Positions 1 to 8,444 are shown, numbered from the stretch's first letter. The stretch: DNA of 19,098 nt from Undibacterium sp. (GCA_014376575.1 JACMRF010000014.1:1-19098); one strand, 5' to 3'. The notes: a model not told the origin generated them from the sequence alone. Numbers and translations: made by a program.

Positions 1-96
1 AAATCAAGTTCACCACCCTTTACAAAATACCGTCCATGAATCGTAAGGCATTTCGTAAATCTACAATTCAAAATCAAATAACTTTGTATTTAATAA

Positions 97-618
97 TTAT
101 TTCTTTTTCTTAGGCGACAGAATCATGACCATCTGACGACCTTCCATCTTAGGAAACTGCTCAACTTGACCGTACGGCTCAAGATCTAGCTTCAAACGTT
201 CCAACATCCGCATACCAATTTCCTGATGCGCCATTTCACGACCGCGGAACCGCAGTGTGATTTTAGTCTTATCACCATCATCCAGAAATTTGGTCAGATT
301 ACGCAACTTAATGTTGTAATCGCCGTCATCAGTGCCAGGTCGGAATTTTACTTCTTTGACCAAGATCACTTTTTGCTTCAGTTTAGCTTCGTGCGCCTTC
401 TTCTGCTCTTGATACTTAAACTTACCATAATCCATCAAACGGCAAACTGGCGGCTGCGCAGTCGGTGCGATTTCCACCAGATCGACGTTAGCTTCTTCTG
501 ATAAACGAAGAGCATCACTCAGTTTAACGATGCCCAAGGGCTCATTTTCAACGCCAGATAAGCGCACTTCAAGCGCTGTAATTTCACCGTTGATGCGATG
601 TGACTTGTCGGTAGCTAT
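97..618 (-). CDS. infC: Translation initiation factor IF-3, AUA start
   Basis: IF-3 binds the 30S subunit, prevents premature 50S joining and proofreads initiator tRNA and start codon. The protein (173 aa from the start chosen here) has the family signature: the N-domain motif RINGEI, then the linker/C-domain stretch [36 protein letters not shown] and a lysine-rich end. The first canonical start in frame (GTG at 567) would remove the conserved RINGEI segment. Homology runs upstream through SHRINGEI to an ATA codon at 616-618, preceded by AAGGAAA (624-630) seven bases away, giving the typical length. IF-3 genes are known for rare AUU/AUC/AUA starts, which allow IF-3 to repress its own translation; I infer the same here. 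It lies 59 bp after thrS with no terminator between, so the two are probably cotranscribed. rpmI is expected next but is not in the 96 bp left in the window. Confidence 0.93.
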   Translation of the reverse strand: MATDKSHRINGEITALEVRLSGVENEPLGIVKLSDALRLSEEANVDLVEIAPTAQPPVCRLMDYGKFKYQEQKKAHEAKLKQKVILVKEVKFRPGTDDGDYNIKLRNLTKFLDDGDKTKITLRFRGREMAHQEIGMRMLERLKLDLEPYGQVEQFPKMEGRQMVMILSPKKKK

Positions 619-677
619 TGTAGTTTCCTTCGAAAAATAAATAAATCGGCCGTGCTCTTTCGCTTTGTCTTATCTGG

Positions 678-2585
678 CTATACTTTGTTTGTCACGTCAT
701 TTTGAAGACGTTCCAACAAAGCTTCTTGAGTCATTACACCCAGATCCAGATTGCCACGCGTACGCACAGCCACTGTGTTTGCATCCCTCTCTTTGTCACC
801 GATAACGACGATATAAGGTAACTTTTGCATCGAATGCTCACGTATTTTATAGGTTATTTTCTCATTACGCAAATCTGTGTGCACTCTAAACCCTTGTTTC
901 CTTAGGTTTTCCGCTACAGATTTAGCATAATCAGCCTGTGACTCGGAGATATTGAGGACGGCAATTTGCACTGGGGCAAGCCACAATGGTAATGCGCCAG
1001 CATGGTTTTCTATCAAAATGCCGATAAACCGTTCCATAGAGCCGACAATAGCCCGATGCAACATGACGGGCACTTTGCGCGAGTTATCGTCAGAAACATA
1101 TTCCGCAGAGAGACGCGCAGGCATAGAAAAATCTACTTGCATAGTTCCGACCTGCCACGGACGCCCTAAACTATCCTTGAGATGATATTCGATTTTTGGA
1201 CCATAAAAAGCACCTTCTCCTGGCAACTCCTCCCACGCCATTCCGCAATCACGCAAAGCTGAGCGCAAAGTTTCCTCAGCCTTATCCCAAGTCTCGTCTG
1301 AGCCGATACGATTATCCGGGCGCAACGCGACCTTGATTGCAATATGTTTAAAACCAAAATCGGCATATACCTTCATGGCCTGGGAGTGAAACGCTGAGAC
1401 CTCTCCTTGAATCTGATCCTCGGTGCAAAATATATGTCCATCATCCTGAGTAAATCCGCGCACGCGCATAATGCCATGCAAGGCGCCAGAAGGCTCGTTG
1501 CGGTGACATTGACCAAATTCACCGTAGCGCAATGGCAATTCGCGATAACTGCGCATATTGGAGTTGAAAATCTGCACATGCCCCGGACAATTCATCGGCT
1601 TCAACGCATAGTTGCGATTTTCCGATTCGGTACTGAACATATTTTCACGATAGTTCTCCCAATGACCCGTTTTCTCCCAAAGAGTGCGATCCAAAATCTG
1701 CGGCGCCTTAACTTCCTGATAGCCACAATCTTGATAAACCCGTCGCATATATTGTTCAATTTGCTGCCAAATCGTCCAGCCCTTAGGATGCCAAAAAACC
1801 AAACCTGGGGCTTCATCTTGAAAATGGAATAGATCCAGTGCCTTACCAAGTTTGCGGTGATCGCGTTTTTCAGCCTCTTCCAACATGTGCAAGTAGGTTT
1901 CTTGATCTTCTTTTTTTGCGAATGCAGTGCCGTAAATACGTTGTAGCATTTCATTTTTAGAATCACCGCGCCAGTAGGCTCCAGCTAGTTTCATCAGCTT
2001 GAAAACCTTCAATTTTCCGGTTGATGGCACGTGCGGACCACGGCACAAATCAGTAAACGCCCCTTCGGTGTATAGGGAGACATCCTGATCAGCGGGAATC
2101 GACTCGATGATCTCAGCCTTGTAAGCTTCGCCGATGGATTTAAAGTAGGCAACAGCCTCATCACGCGGCAATACTTTGCGCGTTACCAGCTCATCTTTCT
2201 TAGCCAGTTCCGTCATTTTCTTTTCAATTACCACCAGATCTTCTGGAGTAAATGGACGCTTGTACGAGAAGTCATAGAAAAAACCGTTTTCAATCACTGG
2301 GCCTATTGTCACTTGCGCTTCAGGGAATAATTCTTTAACCGCGTACGCCAACAAATGCGCAGTTGAGTGACGAATAACGTCGAGGCCATCAGCGTCTTTA
2401 TCAGTGATAATGGACAAGTCCACATCCGAATCGATGAGGTACGAAGTATCCACCAACTTACCATCGACCTTACCTGCCAATGCAGCCTTGGCCAGGCCAG
2501 CGCCGATACTTGCAGCAACCTGCGCAACAGTCACGGCCGAATCAAATTGACGCTGCGATCCATCTGGAAGTCGAACTGAAATCAT
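678..2585 (-). CDS. thrS: Threonine--tRNA ligase
   Basis: Class II threonyl-tRNA synthetase (635 aa; E. coli 642) that charges tRNA-Thr and edits Ser-tRNA-Thr. Order of domains: TGS (about 1-62), N2 editing domain with H73-x3-H77 and C181/H185, catalytic core with the zinc ligands C333 (in MNCPGH), H384 (in DDGHIFC) and H510 (in MLHRAI), and a C-terminal anticodon-binding domain (about 535-635). All editing and zinc residues are present, so it should be fully active. The ATG at 2583-2585 is preceded by AGGAGA (2591-2596). The leader between the tRNA-Val gene and thrS holds a rho-independent terminator-like hairpin and a second stem next to the ribosome binding site, which suggests regulated expression. 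infC follows, as in many proteobacteria. Confidence 0.98.
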   Translation of the reverse strand: MISVRLPDGSQRQFDSAVTVAQVAASIGAGLAKAALAGKVDGKLVDTSYLIDSDVDLSIITDKDADGLDVIRHSTAHLLAYAVKELFPEAQVTIGPVIENGFFYDFSYKRPFTPEDLVVIEKKMTELAKKDELVTRKVLPRDEAVAYFKSIGEAYKAEIIESIPADQDVSLYTEGAFTDLCRGPHVPSTGKLKVFKLMKLAGAYWRGDSKNEMLQRIYGTAFAKKEDQETYLHMLEEAEKRDHRKLGKALDLFHFQDEAPGLVFWHPKGWTIWQQIEQYMRRVYQDCGYQEVKAPQILDRTLWEKTGHWENYRENMFSTESENRNYALKPMNCPGHVQIFNSNMRSYRELPLRYGEFGQCHRNEPSGALHGIMRVRGFTQDDGHIFCTEDQIQGEVSAFHSQAMKVYADFGFKHIAIKVALRPDNRIGSDETWDKAEETLRSALRDCGMAWEELPGEGAFYGPKIEYHLKDSLGRPWQVGTMQVDFSMPARLSAEYVSDDNSRKVPVMLHRAIVGSMERFIGILIENHAGALPLWLAPVQIAVLNISESQADYAKSVAENLRKQGFRVHTDLRNEKITYKIREHSMQKLPYIVVIGDKERDANTVAVRTRGNLDLGVMTQEALLERLQNDVTNKV

Positions 2586-2598
2586 TTTAATCTCCTAT

Positions 2599-2613
2599 CG
2601 GCAAGGCTTGCCG
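2599..2613 (-). promoter_or_regulatory. Hairpin immediately upstream of the thrS ribosome binding site
   Basis: On the minus strand CGGCAA-GCC-TTGCCG forms a stem of at least 6 bp with a 3-base loop and ends two bases before AGGAGA, the thrS Shine-Dalgarno sequence. Such a position could control ribosome access. E. coli ThrRS represses its own mRNA by binding leader hairpins that mimic tRNA-Thr, but the loop here does not look like a Thr anticodon, so only the structure is supported. Confidence 0.4.
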
Positions 2614-2642
2614 GAAGCGGTTTATTAAACTTAAAAAAAGAC

Positions 2643-2668
2643 GAAAAAAAACGCGGGCTAGCCGCGTT
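2643..2668 (-). terminator. Rho-independent terminator/attenuator-like hairpin in the thrS leader
   Basis: Read on the minus strand, AACGCGG-CTAGC-CCGCGTT is a 7-bp stem with a 5-base loop followed by a continuous run of T. It sits between the tRNA-Val gene and thrS, about 58 bp before the thrS start. It either ends the tRNA transcript, with thrS having a promoter that I cannot place further down, or acts as an attenuator read through when thrS is needed. Confidence 0.75.
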
Positions 2669-2688
2669 TATTTTCAATACCAACAGAC

Positions 2689-2744
2689 GAAAAATAACAC
2701 CGACTAGCGTCGCTCACAAATGCTTGTGCTCGTAGTTCGTGGTG
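2689..2744 (-). terminator. Imperfect long hairpin plus T-rich tail, possible tRNA-Val terminator
   Basis: On the minus strand ACACC pairs with GGTGT, then ACTA with TAGT and CACAA with TTGTG around a GCAT loop, with bulges on both sides. TATTTTTC follows directly. It lies 57 bases after the tRNA CCA end. The stem is interrupted, so this is weaker than the second hairpin at 2643-2668. Confidence 0.4.
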
Positions 2745-2800
2745 TCATAACCATGATGCCTTTCTCGCTCATAGTAGTATACGTGTATCACTATAAATTC

Positions 2801-2877
2801 TGGTGGGCGGTGCAGAATTCGAATCTGCGACCCCTTGGATGTCGACCAAGTATTCTAACCAGCTGAACTAACCGCCC
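2801..2877 (-). tRNA. tRNA-Val(GAC)
   Basis: 77-nt cloverleaf including an encoded CCA. The acceptor GGGCGGT/ACCGCCC is perfectly paired; the D stem is GTTC/GAAT; the anticodon stem CTTGG/CCAAG closes the 7-base loop TCGACAT; the T arm is GCAGA-TTCGAAT-TCTGC; the discriminator is A73. The anticodon at 34-36 is GAC, giving valine (GUC/GUU codons); A73, A35 and C36 are the known valine identity elements. Position 33 is C rather than the near-universal U. It lies between relA and thrS, an order I recall from Burkholderiales genomes. Confidence 0.93.
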
Positions 2878-2888
2878 GAAGAGCCGAA

Positions 2889-2917
2889 ACTATAGCAAAT
2901 ATCAAACGTACCGTAAA
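2889..2917 (-). promoter_or_regulatory. Promoter of the tRNA-Val gene
   Basis: On the minus strand TTTACG (2912-2917) and TATAGT (2889-2894) are separated by exactly 17 bp: 4/6 and 5/6 matches to the sigma-70 boxes. Transcription would start just upstream of the tRNA 5' end at 2877. This shows the tRNA is not dependent on read-through from relA. Confidence 0.7.
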
Positions 2918-3079
2918 GGTTTTTCCACTATTTTTATTGGCTTTTTTTAATAAAAGAAAATTAGTAAAGTTGATATTAATAAAACCGTGCCTGCTTCAAG
3001 GCTTTATATGAACAAGGTAATTATGCTGCTTCCCTAGCTATTATTTTTTACTGAACAATACGCATTTTTTGAAATGAAA

Positions 3080-3111
3080 TAAAAATCATGGTCGGAAAAT
3101 CCAATCCCGAC
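3080..3111 (-). terminator. Possible terminator after relA
   Basis: On the minus strand GTCGGGA and TTCCGAC form a stem of 5 Watson-Crick pairs extended by a G-T and an A-T pair around a 7-base loop, followed after CATGA by TTTTTATTT. It lies about 265 bp after the relA stop. The T run is offset from the stem, so the call is tentative. Confidence 0.35.
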
Positions 3112-3375
3112 AAAACTACACACTACATTAAATACACGCAGTTACAGAGTCGTGATTAAAAAATTATGACAAGGTCGCTTACTCTCGGAATCAACCTTAA
3201 CACTAAACGGCACTCACTTTACAATCCGAAATATCAGGAATAGGTCAGTATGAAGAGCTGCTTTTCGTCATTTCGTCAAAATAAAAAATAGATACCGCAA
3301 TATCCATGGGGCCTTACAGCACAAAACAGGCTACAACCCGCATGCGCATTGCGCTTTCAAATTCGAATGAGTCAA

Positions 3376-5613
3376 TTATTGCCGGCGAACTTCCTGTACA
3401 CCACCAACCTCTCGAATAATAGTCAAGGCTTTTTGCAATTGTGCAGTACTGCCTATTTCAGCTGTAAACGACATACGTGCCTGGGATTTTGCGCTTTGTG
3501 TATTAACGCCGATCACATTGATTTTTTCACGAGAAAAGACCTCGGAAATATCGCGTAACAATCCTTGCCGGTCTTGCGCCAGGACAAAGATATCCACCGG
3601 ATAAACGGTCTCCTTGCCGTGCTCACCCCAAGTTGTCTGAATGACGCGTTCAGGCGCTTTATTGCGCATTTCGGCAAAATTTGAGCAACTCAAACGATGA
3701 ATCGAAACACCTTTTCCACGCGTAATGAAGCCAACTATTTCGTCTGGTGGTGCTGGCTTACAACAGCGCGCCAATTGCGTCATCAATCCTTCGGTGCCAA
3801 CCACTAACACGCCAGATTTTGCCCCCTGCATGACGCTGGAAGCACGACTTTTGTTGGTGATGCTAATTTCATCAGGCTCTACGACCTCGGGATTGTCGCG
3901 CAAAATATTTTCAATCTGACGCAAACTAAATTCTTCTTTGCCCACCGATAAAAATAAGTCATCAACATTGGAGAATCCCAACTTATGCGCCAAATCTTCG
4001 AGATTGACCGCAGTCTTACCTTCACGCTGTAAGGTTTTTTCCACCAAAGCTCGACCATTGGATAAGGTCTCTTGCTGGTCAATCACATTGAACCATGCGC
4101 GAATTTTGCTTCTCGTACGCGTGCTGGCTGAATACTCAGCACCCAGCCAATCGCGGGAAGGCCCAGCCTGATTCGAGCCACTCTTAAGCGTAATGATTTC
4201 TACTGTTTGACCATTTTTCAACGGCGTATTCAAAGGCACCATGACATTGTCAACGCGCGCTCCCCGGCATCGATGCCCGACATCGGTATGCAACTGGTAA
4301 GCAAAATCAACAGGTGTAGAACCGCTAGGTAATTCAATCACCCTTGCCTGAGGCGTAAGTACATAGATCCGGTCATCAAGCGATGCCGCTTTAATTTTCT
4401 CTACCCATTCACGTTGCAACTCTTCCTGGCCGACGACTACGTCGGCGACTTCTGTTTTCCATGCCAGTAATTGCCTTAGCCAAGCAATTTTCTCATCGTA
4501 TTCTTGCGCTAAAAAATTCGATCCACCGGTCTCTTTATAGCGCCAATGCGCGGCAACGCCATATTCAGAAAATTGGTGCATTTCACGCGTACGAATTTGC
4601 ACTTCTAGAGGCCGCCCATCCTCCACCATGACAACCGTATGTAAGGACTTGTAGCCATTAGGTTTGGGGCGCGAAATATAGTCGTCAAACTCTTCTGGGA
4701 TTGAGGTCCAGATATTATTGAGAATACCCAGTACCGTATAGCAATCCTTAACGTCATCAACGATGACTCGAAACGCACGAACGTCATAGAGCCCATCAAA
4801 ATTAACGTCCTTGCCCTTCATTTTTTTCCAGATACTGTAAATATGCTTAGGGCGACCAGACACGTCTGCCTGCACGCCAACAGACTTCAGTTCGGCCTTG
4901 AGACGTGCTATCGCAGAGACGACAAAGCTTTCGCGATCCATGCGTTTTTCTTCCAGCATTTTGGCGATGCGCTTGTACTGAACTGGCTCCAGAAAACGAA
5001 AGGACAAATCTTCCAATTCCCATTTCAGCTGCCATACGCCCAATCGATTCGCCAGCGGCGCATAAAGATCCATGGTTTCGCTGGCATATTGCTGCGCTGC
5101 GCCGTCTTCACGCTTGCATTCAGCAAAATACCGCAATGTCGTCACTCTTGAAGCCAACCTTACTAGCACAACTCGCATATCAGTCGCCATGGCTAACACC
5201 ATTTTGCGCAAGGTTTCCATCTGGCTTGCGGTTTTTTCGGCGTCGTCTTTGCCTCGCCCTATGTCATGCTGCGTCTGTATCGCTTCGCGCAATCGCATCA
5301 GGCGGCGAATGCCATTCACCAGATTAGCAATCTCCTGACCAAAACGCGTTTCGATTTGTTCTGCCGCGAGTGGATTAAGTTCAGGCAATTCAAATAATAA
5401 TCCGGCGATACGCGTATCGACATCAGACTTCAACATCGCCAAAGTCGATACCACGCCCATCACAAACTGCAGCGCGTTTTGTTCTGTGATGACATTACGA
5501 TTAACATAGAAAGGCGTCACAAACTCCAGTGCAGCTAACACACGTTCTGACTCGGTGGCAGTCAAACCTTCCAGTACCGGGGACTCGGAAGCTATCGTCG
5601 TTATAGATACCAT
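3376..5613 (-). CDS. relA: GTP pyrophosphokinase RelA, (p)ppGpp synthetase I
   Basis: Long RSH-family protein (745 aa; E. coli RelA 744) that makes (p)ppGpp on ribosomes stalled with uncharged tRNA. Domains: an N-terminal pseudo-hydrolase (about 25-170) in which the HD metal-binding motif of Rel/SpoT is replaced (FELPEL at about 74-79); a synthetase domain with GRPKHIYSIWKKM (253-265), the EFDD signature of monofunctional RelA at 308-311 and PKPNGYKSLHT; TGS (about 416-477); a Cys pair in ARCCKP of the zinc-finger region; and a C-terminal ACT/RRM (about 670-745). I therefore read it as synthase only; hydrolysis would need a SpoT elsewhere. The ATG lies 3 bp after the stop of the RidA-family gene, implying translational coupling; its own SD is weak. 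tRNA-Val and thrS follow downstream, an apt setting for an uncharged-tRNA sensor. Confidence 0.97.
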   Translation of the reverse strand: MVSITTIASESPVLEGLTATESERVLAALEFVTPFYVNRNVITEQNALQFVMGVVSTLAMLKSDVDTRIAGLLFELPELNPLAAEQIETRFGQEIANLVNGIRRLMRLREAIQTQHDIGRGKDDAEKTASQMETLRKMVLAMATDMRVVLVRLASRVTTLRYFAECKREDGAAQQYASETMDLYAPLANRLGVWQLKWELEDLSFRFLEPVQYKRIAKMLEEKRMDRESFVVSAIARLKAELKSVGVQADVSGRPKHIYSIWKKMKGKDVNFDGLYDVRAFRVIVDDVKDCYTVLGILNNIWTSIPEEFDDYISRPKPNGYKSLHTVVMVEDGRPLEVQIRTREMHQFSEYGVAAHWRYKETGGSNFLAQEYDEKIAWLRQLLAWKTEVADVVVGQEELQREWVEKIKAASLDDRIYVLTPQARVIELPSGSTPVDFAYQLHTDVGHRCRGARVDNVMVPLNTPLKNGQTVEIITLKSGSNQAGPSRDWLGAEYSASTRTRSKIRAWFNVIDQQETLSNGRALVEKTLQREGKTAVNLEDLAHKLGFSNVDDLFLSVGKEEFSLRQIENILRDNPEVVEPDEISITNKSRASSVMQGAKSGVLVVGTEGLMTQLARCCKPAPPDEIVGFITRGKGVSIHRLSCSNFAEMRNKAPERVIQTTWGEHGKETVYPVDIFVLAQDRQGLLRDISEVFSREKINVIGVNTQSAKSQARMSFTAEIGSTAQLQKALTIIREVGGVQEVRRQ

Positions 5614-5616
5614 GAT

Positions 5617-5967
5617 TTATTTCTGCGCGGCAGTGACGACAATTTCGATTAACCAAGATGGGTTAGCCAGCAATGCCTGCACAGTGGCGCGTGGCGGCGC
5701 ATTACTGTCAGCAACCCACGCATCCCAAGCCTGGTTCATGCCAGAAATAAGAGTGATGTCCGATAGAAAAATTTGACACATCAATATCCTGGATTTATCA
5801 CTGCCCGCTTCCGCCAGCAATCGATCAACATGACCCAATACTTCTGTTGTTTGACCAACGATATCCGCATGGATGTCTTCGGGAATTTGTCCCGCCAAAT
5901 AAATAAGCTTGTTAAAAATAGCGATTTCTGACAAACGCTGGCCGACATGAATTCGTTGAATACTCAT
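5617..5967 (-). CDS. RidA/YjgF-family protein
   Basis: 116-aa protein of the RidA (YjgF/YER057c/UK114) superfamily. Classic RidA hydrolyses reactive enamines/imines made by PLP enzymes. The typical pattern is present: an AGQIP segment at 25-29, and R93 in PPRATV, which corresponds to the substrate carboxylate-binding Arg105 of E. coli RidA, with E108 exactly 15 residues later as in RidA (Glu120). Overall divergence suggests one of the other Rid subfamilies, so the substrate is not certain. GGAAC precedes the ATG. It is sandwiched between an alpha/beta hydrolase (27 bp upstream) and relA (3 bp downstream), so expression should be tied to relA. Confidence 0.9.
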   Translation of the reverse strand: MSIQRIHVGQRLSEIAIFNKLIYLAGQIPEDIHADIVGQTTEVLGHVDRLLAEAGSDKSRILMCQIFLSDITLISGMNQAWDAWVADSNAPPRATVQALLANPSWLIEIVVTAAQK

Positions 5968-5994
5968 TTTGTTCCAAATAAAAATAGATAAACT

Positions 5995-6858
5995 TCAACC
6001 CAACAAGAAGTCTCTGGCAATGGCGATTTGTTCAGGCTGCAAAAAAGTGGGCGCATGCCCTACTCCTGCAATTTCCACCAATGTGGCACGTGGTCCGCGC
6101 CGCGTCATTTCTTGCGCCGCTTCTTTGGTCAGCAGATCAGAATTACTCCCTCGCACCAGCAAGGTTTGGCATGTGATTGCATCATATGCTGCCCAAAGCA
6201 TTTTTTGTGCCGCCACCGCCAATTCTGGGGTGATGGCTTTGACGGGAACGGAAACATTCAAATCATAATGACGTATCCACTTTCCGTCTTTATTTTTCTT
6301 TAATACGTCAGCCGCCAATTTATACCATTGCTCTTCAGTATGCGGCCCAAAGGAAATGGATACTTCACGAATATACGCGGCAGCCTCATCAAAAGTATCA
6401 AAGCGCACGTCCTGACCAATATAGTCACCGATACGCGCAATTGCCTCAAAATTTAAGGATGGCCCTACATCATTCAAGACGAGTTTCCGGATCGGGTTAT
6501 TTGGCAGCGACGCCAATCCCATACCGATTAAGCCGCCCATCGAGGTACCAAACCAATCAAGCTTTGCCACATCCAAGCGCGCCAATAAAGTGACCATGTC
6601 ACTGACATATTGAGGAACCTGGTAGAGCTGAGGATGAGGCAAGCTATCAGACTGGCCACGCCCAACGACATCAGGGCAAATCACGCGGTAATGATCGGAA
6701 AGCGCCAGAGCCAGCGCATCAAAATCATCTGAAACGCGGGTAATTCCGTGCACACAGACCAACACATTTTGATTATCCGCATCACCCCACTCTTTGTATG
6801 ACATCCGATGTAACCCAGCAGGAGAAAGACACTGCACTGATTTGCGTTTGGCTTGCAT
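5995..6858 (-). CDS. Alpha/beta-fold hydrolase
   Basis: 287-aa cytoplasmic alpha/beta hydrolase. Visible catalytic set: HG at 37-38 (oxyanion region, in VCVHGIT), nucleophile elbow G-T-S-M-G with S106, acid D241 (in GSNSDLL) and H268 (in GVGHAPTF). There is no signal peptide. The fold and motifs are clear, but the substrate (ester, lactone, epoxide or C-C bond) cannot be read from the sequence. ATG at 6856-6858 has AAAGG about 8 bases upstream. It is the first gene of a probable operon hydrolase - RidA-family - relA, and is divergent from bdhA across about 150 bp. Confidence 0.92.
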   Translation of the reverse strand: MQAKRKSVQCLSPAGLHRMSYKEWGDADNQNVLVCVHGITRVSDDFDALALALSDHYRVICPDVVGRGQSDSLPHPQLYQVPQYVSDMVTLLARLDVAKLDWFGTSMGGLIGMGLASLPNNPIRKLVLNDVGPSLNFEAIARIGDYIGQDVRFDTFDEAAAYIREVSISFGPHTEEQWYKLAADVLKKNKDGKWIRHYDLNVSVPVKAITPELAVAAQKMLWAAYDAITCQTLLVRGSNSDLLTKEAAQEMTRRGPRATLVEIAGVGHAPTFLQPEQIAIARDFLLG

Positions 6859-7009
6859 CGTTACGACCTTTCGAACTCATTTTCATGGCGCCCCAGTATT
6901 TTTACTAGGAAGGATAGTCTGTCATTTTACTGGTCGTTGGGATTAAAATCTGTGAAGAATTCATCAAATACTATTTTTTTATTCACATAACAATATGATA
7001 GGAGTCATC

Positions 7010-7804
7010 ATGCAAACGCATCCACTCACAGGCAAGACCGCGCTGGTCACTGGGTCCACTTCAGGCATTGGCTTAGGCATCGCCAGGTCTCTGGCAGCAG
7101 CGGGAGCAAACATCGTTTTTAACGGCTTTGGCGACATCAATGAGATCAATGCACTGAGAGCCGCAACCGAGCACGAATTCGACGTTAAAACAACCTACAA
7201 CGGCGCTGATATGAGTAAGCCTGAGCAAATTTCGTCAATGATGGAGGACGCGGCCAGACAATTTGGCGGCATCGATATCTTGGTCAACAATGCGGGCATC
7301 CAGCATGTGGCGAATATTGAAGATTTTCCGGTTGAGAAATGGGATGCGATCATCGCCATCAATCTCAGCTCTGCGTTCCACACGACACGTCTGGCGCTAC
7401 CTGGCATGAAGGCTAAAAACTGGGGGCGCATCATCAACCTCGCTTCGGTGCATGGCCTAGTCGCCTCAGCGCAAAAATCAGCCTACGTTGCAGCCAAACA
7501 CGGCCTCGTCGGCTTCACCAAATCAACGGCACTGGAAACCGCGCAGACTGGCATCACCTGCAACGCCATCTGTCCAGGATGGGTATTGACACCACTGGTG
7601 CAAAAACAAGTGGATGCGCGCGCCGAGAAAGATGGCGTGAGCAATGAGCAAGCGAAAAAATCTCTGCTCGCTGAAAAACAACCTTCAGGCGAATTTGTCA
7701 CCCCGGAACAACTTGGCGCACTGGCGGTCTTCTTTTGCAGCGATGTGGCCGATCAAATCAGAGGCGTGGCGTGGAATATGGATGGCGGCTGGGTCGCACA
7801 ATAA
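7010..7804 (+). CDS. bdhA: D-3-hydroxybutyrate dehydrogenase
   Basis: Classical SDR (264 aa) that interconverts D-3-hydroxybutyrate and acetoacetate with NAD(H), the step that feeds PHB monomer into central metabolism. Seen: TGSTSGIG cofactor loop (14-21), NNAG (93-96), catalytic S146 in NLASVHGLVAS, Y159-x3-K163, and a C-terminal DGGWVAQ typical of the BDH group. The SVHGLVAS stretch and the LxEKQPSGEFVTPEQLG segment are characteristic of BDH rather than FabG. I chose ATG at 7010, because AGGAG (7000-7004) lies 5 bases before it, whereas the in-frame ATG at 6995 overlaps that site. scoAB, which takes the next metabolic step, lies close by; a strong terminator ends the gene. Confidence 0.94.
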   Translation: MQTHPLTGKTALVTGSTSGIGLGIARSLAAAGANIVFNGFGDINEINALRAATEHEFDVKTTYNGADMSKPEQISSMMEDAARQFGGIDILVNNAGIQHVANIEDFPVEKWDAIIAINLSSAFHTTRLALPGMKAKNWGRIINLASVHGLVASAQKSAYVAAKHGLVGFTKSTALETAQTGITCNAICPGWVLTPLVQKQVDARAEKDGVSNEQAKKSLLAEKQPSGEFVTPEQLGALAVFFCSDVADQIRGVAWNMDGGWVAQ

Positions 7805-7809
7805 ATTAA

Positions 7810-7845
7810 AAAAGGGCGAAAAAACTTTCCCTTTCGCCCTTTTGG
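7810..7845 (+). terminator. Strong rho-independent terminator after bdhA
   Basis: AAAAGGGCGAAA (7810-7821) pairs perfectly with TTTCGCCCTTTT (7832-7843), a 12-bp stem with a 10-base loop and flanking A and T runs. It separates bdhA from the DUF3617 gene, so the latter needs its own promoter. Confidence 0.92.
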
Positions 7846-7901
7846 TTCTATATTTAGCCTTGCACTTCTCACTACTTTATAACCAATTAACGGAGATTTC
7901 C

Positions 7902-8444
7902 ATGACGCGGCTCGCCAAGATACTTTTACTGTCTTCGATTTATGGATTGTTTATTACCAATCACGCGCAGGCCGCAGGAAAAATGAAGCCTGGCCTATGG
8001 GAAATGAGCATGCAATCGGATGCGATGAAAGCCATGCCCAAAATGCCGCCCGAACAACTTGAACAGATAAAGAAAATGGGCATCAAAATGCCGACGATGC
8101 AAGACGGCGCCATGAAAACCACCGTCTGTATCAGCAAGGAAATGGCAGAACAGGATCACCCAGCAGCAGCAGCACAAAGACAACAGCCAGGTTGCACACC
8201 ACAAAACATCAAGCACAATGGCAATGAGTACTCGATGGATTTGATCTGCGATGGCCCCGAACTAAAAGGCGTAGGCAAAGTCAAGGGCAGCTATAACGGC
8301 AGCGACAGTGTTCGATCAAGTTATGATTTCAAGGGAACATCGCACGATCGCCCGGTGACCCAGCACATGGAAAGCGCAGGCAAATGGCTGTCATCTGATT
8401 GCGGTAACGTCAAACCAATGAACAATCTTCAGAAAAATGAATAA
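7902..8444 (+). CDS. Exported DUF3617-family protein
   Basis: 180 aa. The N-terminus is a Sec signal peptide: TRLAK, a hydrophobic core and a probable cleavage after HAQA (about residue 24). The mature part opens with KPGLWEM, the hallmark of DUF3617 proteins, and carries four cysteines (in VCIS, GCTP, ICDG, DCGN) that could form two periplasmic disulfides, as is usual for this family. Residues about 28-68 are unusually methionine-rich (ten Met). The function of the family is not established. The start is ATG 7902 with GGAG 6 bases upstream; an earlier in-frame ATG at 7644 lies inside bdhA and is not credible. It stands alone between two terminators, tail to tail with scoB. Confidence 0.9.
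   Translation: MTRLAKILLLSSIYGLFITNHAQAAGKMKPGLWEMSMQSDAMKAMPKMPPEQLEQIKKMGIKMPTMQDGAMKTTVCISKEMAEQDHPAAAAQRQQPGCTPQNIKHNGNEYSMDLICDGPELKGVGKVKGSYNGSDSVRSSYDFKGTSHDRPVTQHMESAGKWLSSDCGNVKPMNNLQKNE

Larger units (their letters stand above)
2878..3375. other. 498-bp relA-tRNA-Val intergenic region
   Basis: AT-rich region without a convincing gene. It holds the tRNA promoter at 2889-2917, a hairpin at 3091-3111 that may be the relA terminator, and a tandem TTTCGTCA pair at 3263-3278. I see no other structure or coding signal in it. Confidence 0.6.

Noticed and set aside
1..96. Possible start of rpmI downstream of infC
   Set aside because: No frame begins with an L35-like sequence here; the next gene must lie outside the window.
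1407..1832. Open frame of 141 codons on the plus strand inside thrS
   Set aside because: It is antisense to a fully conserved thrS region and its translation resembles no protein I know.
2586..2800. T-box riboswitch before thrS
   Set aside because: There is no T-box bulge sequence or stem I specifier loop with a Thr codon, and T-boxes are rare outside Gram-positive bacteria.
3250..3291. Small open frame of 13 codons in the relA-tRNA gap
   Set aside because: Too short, with no ribosome binding site or similarity; probably chance.
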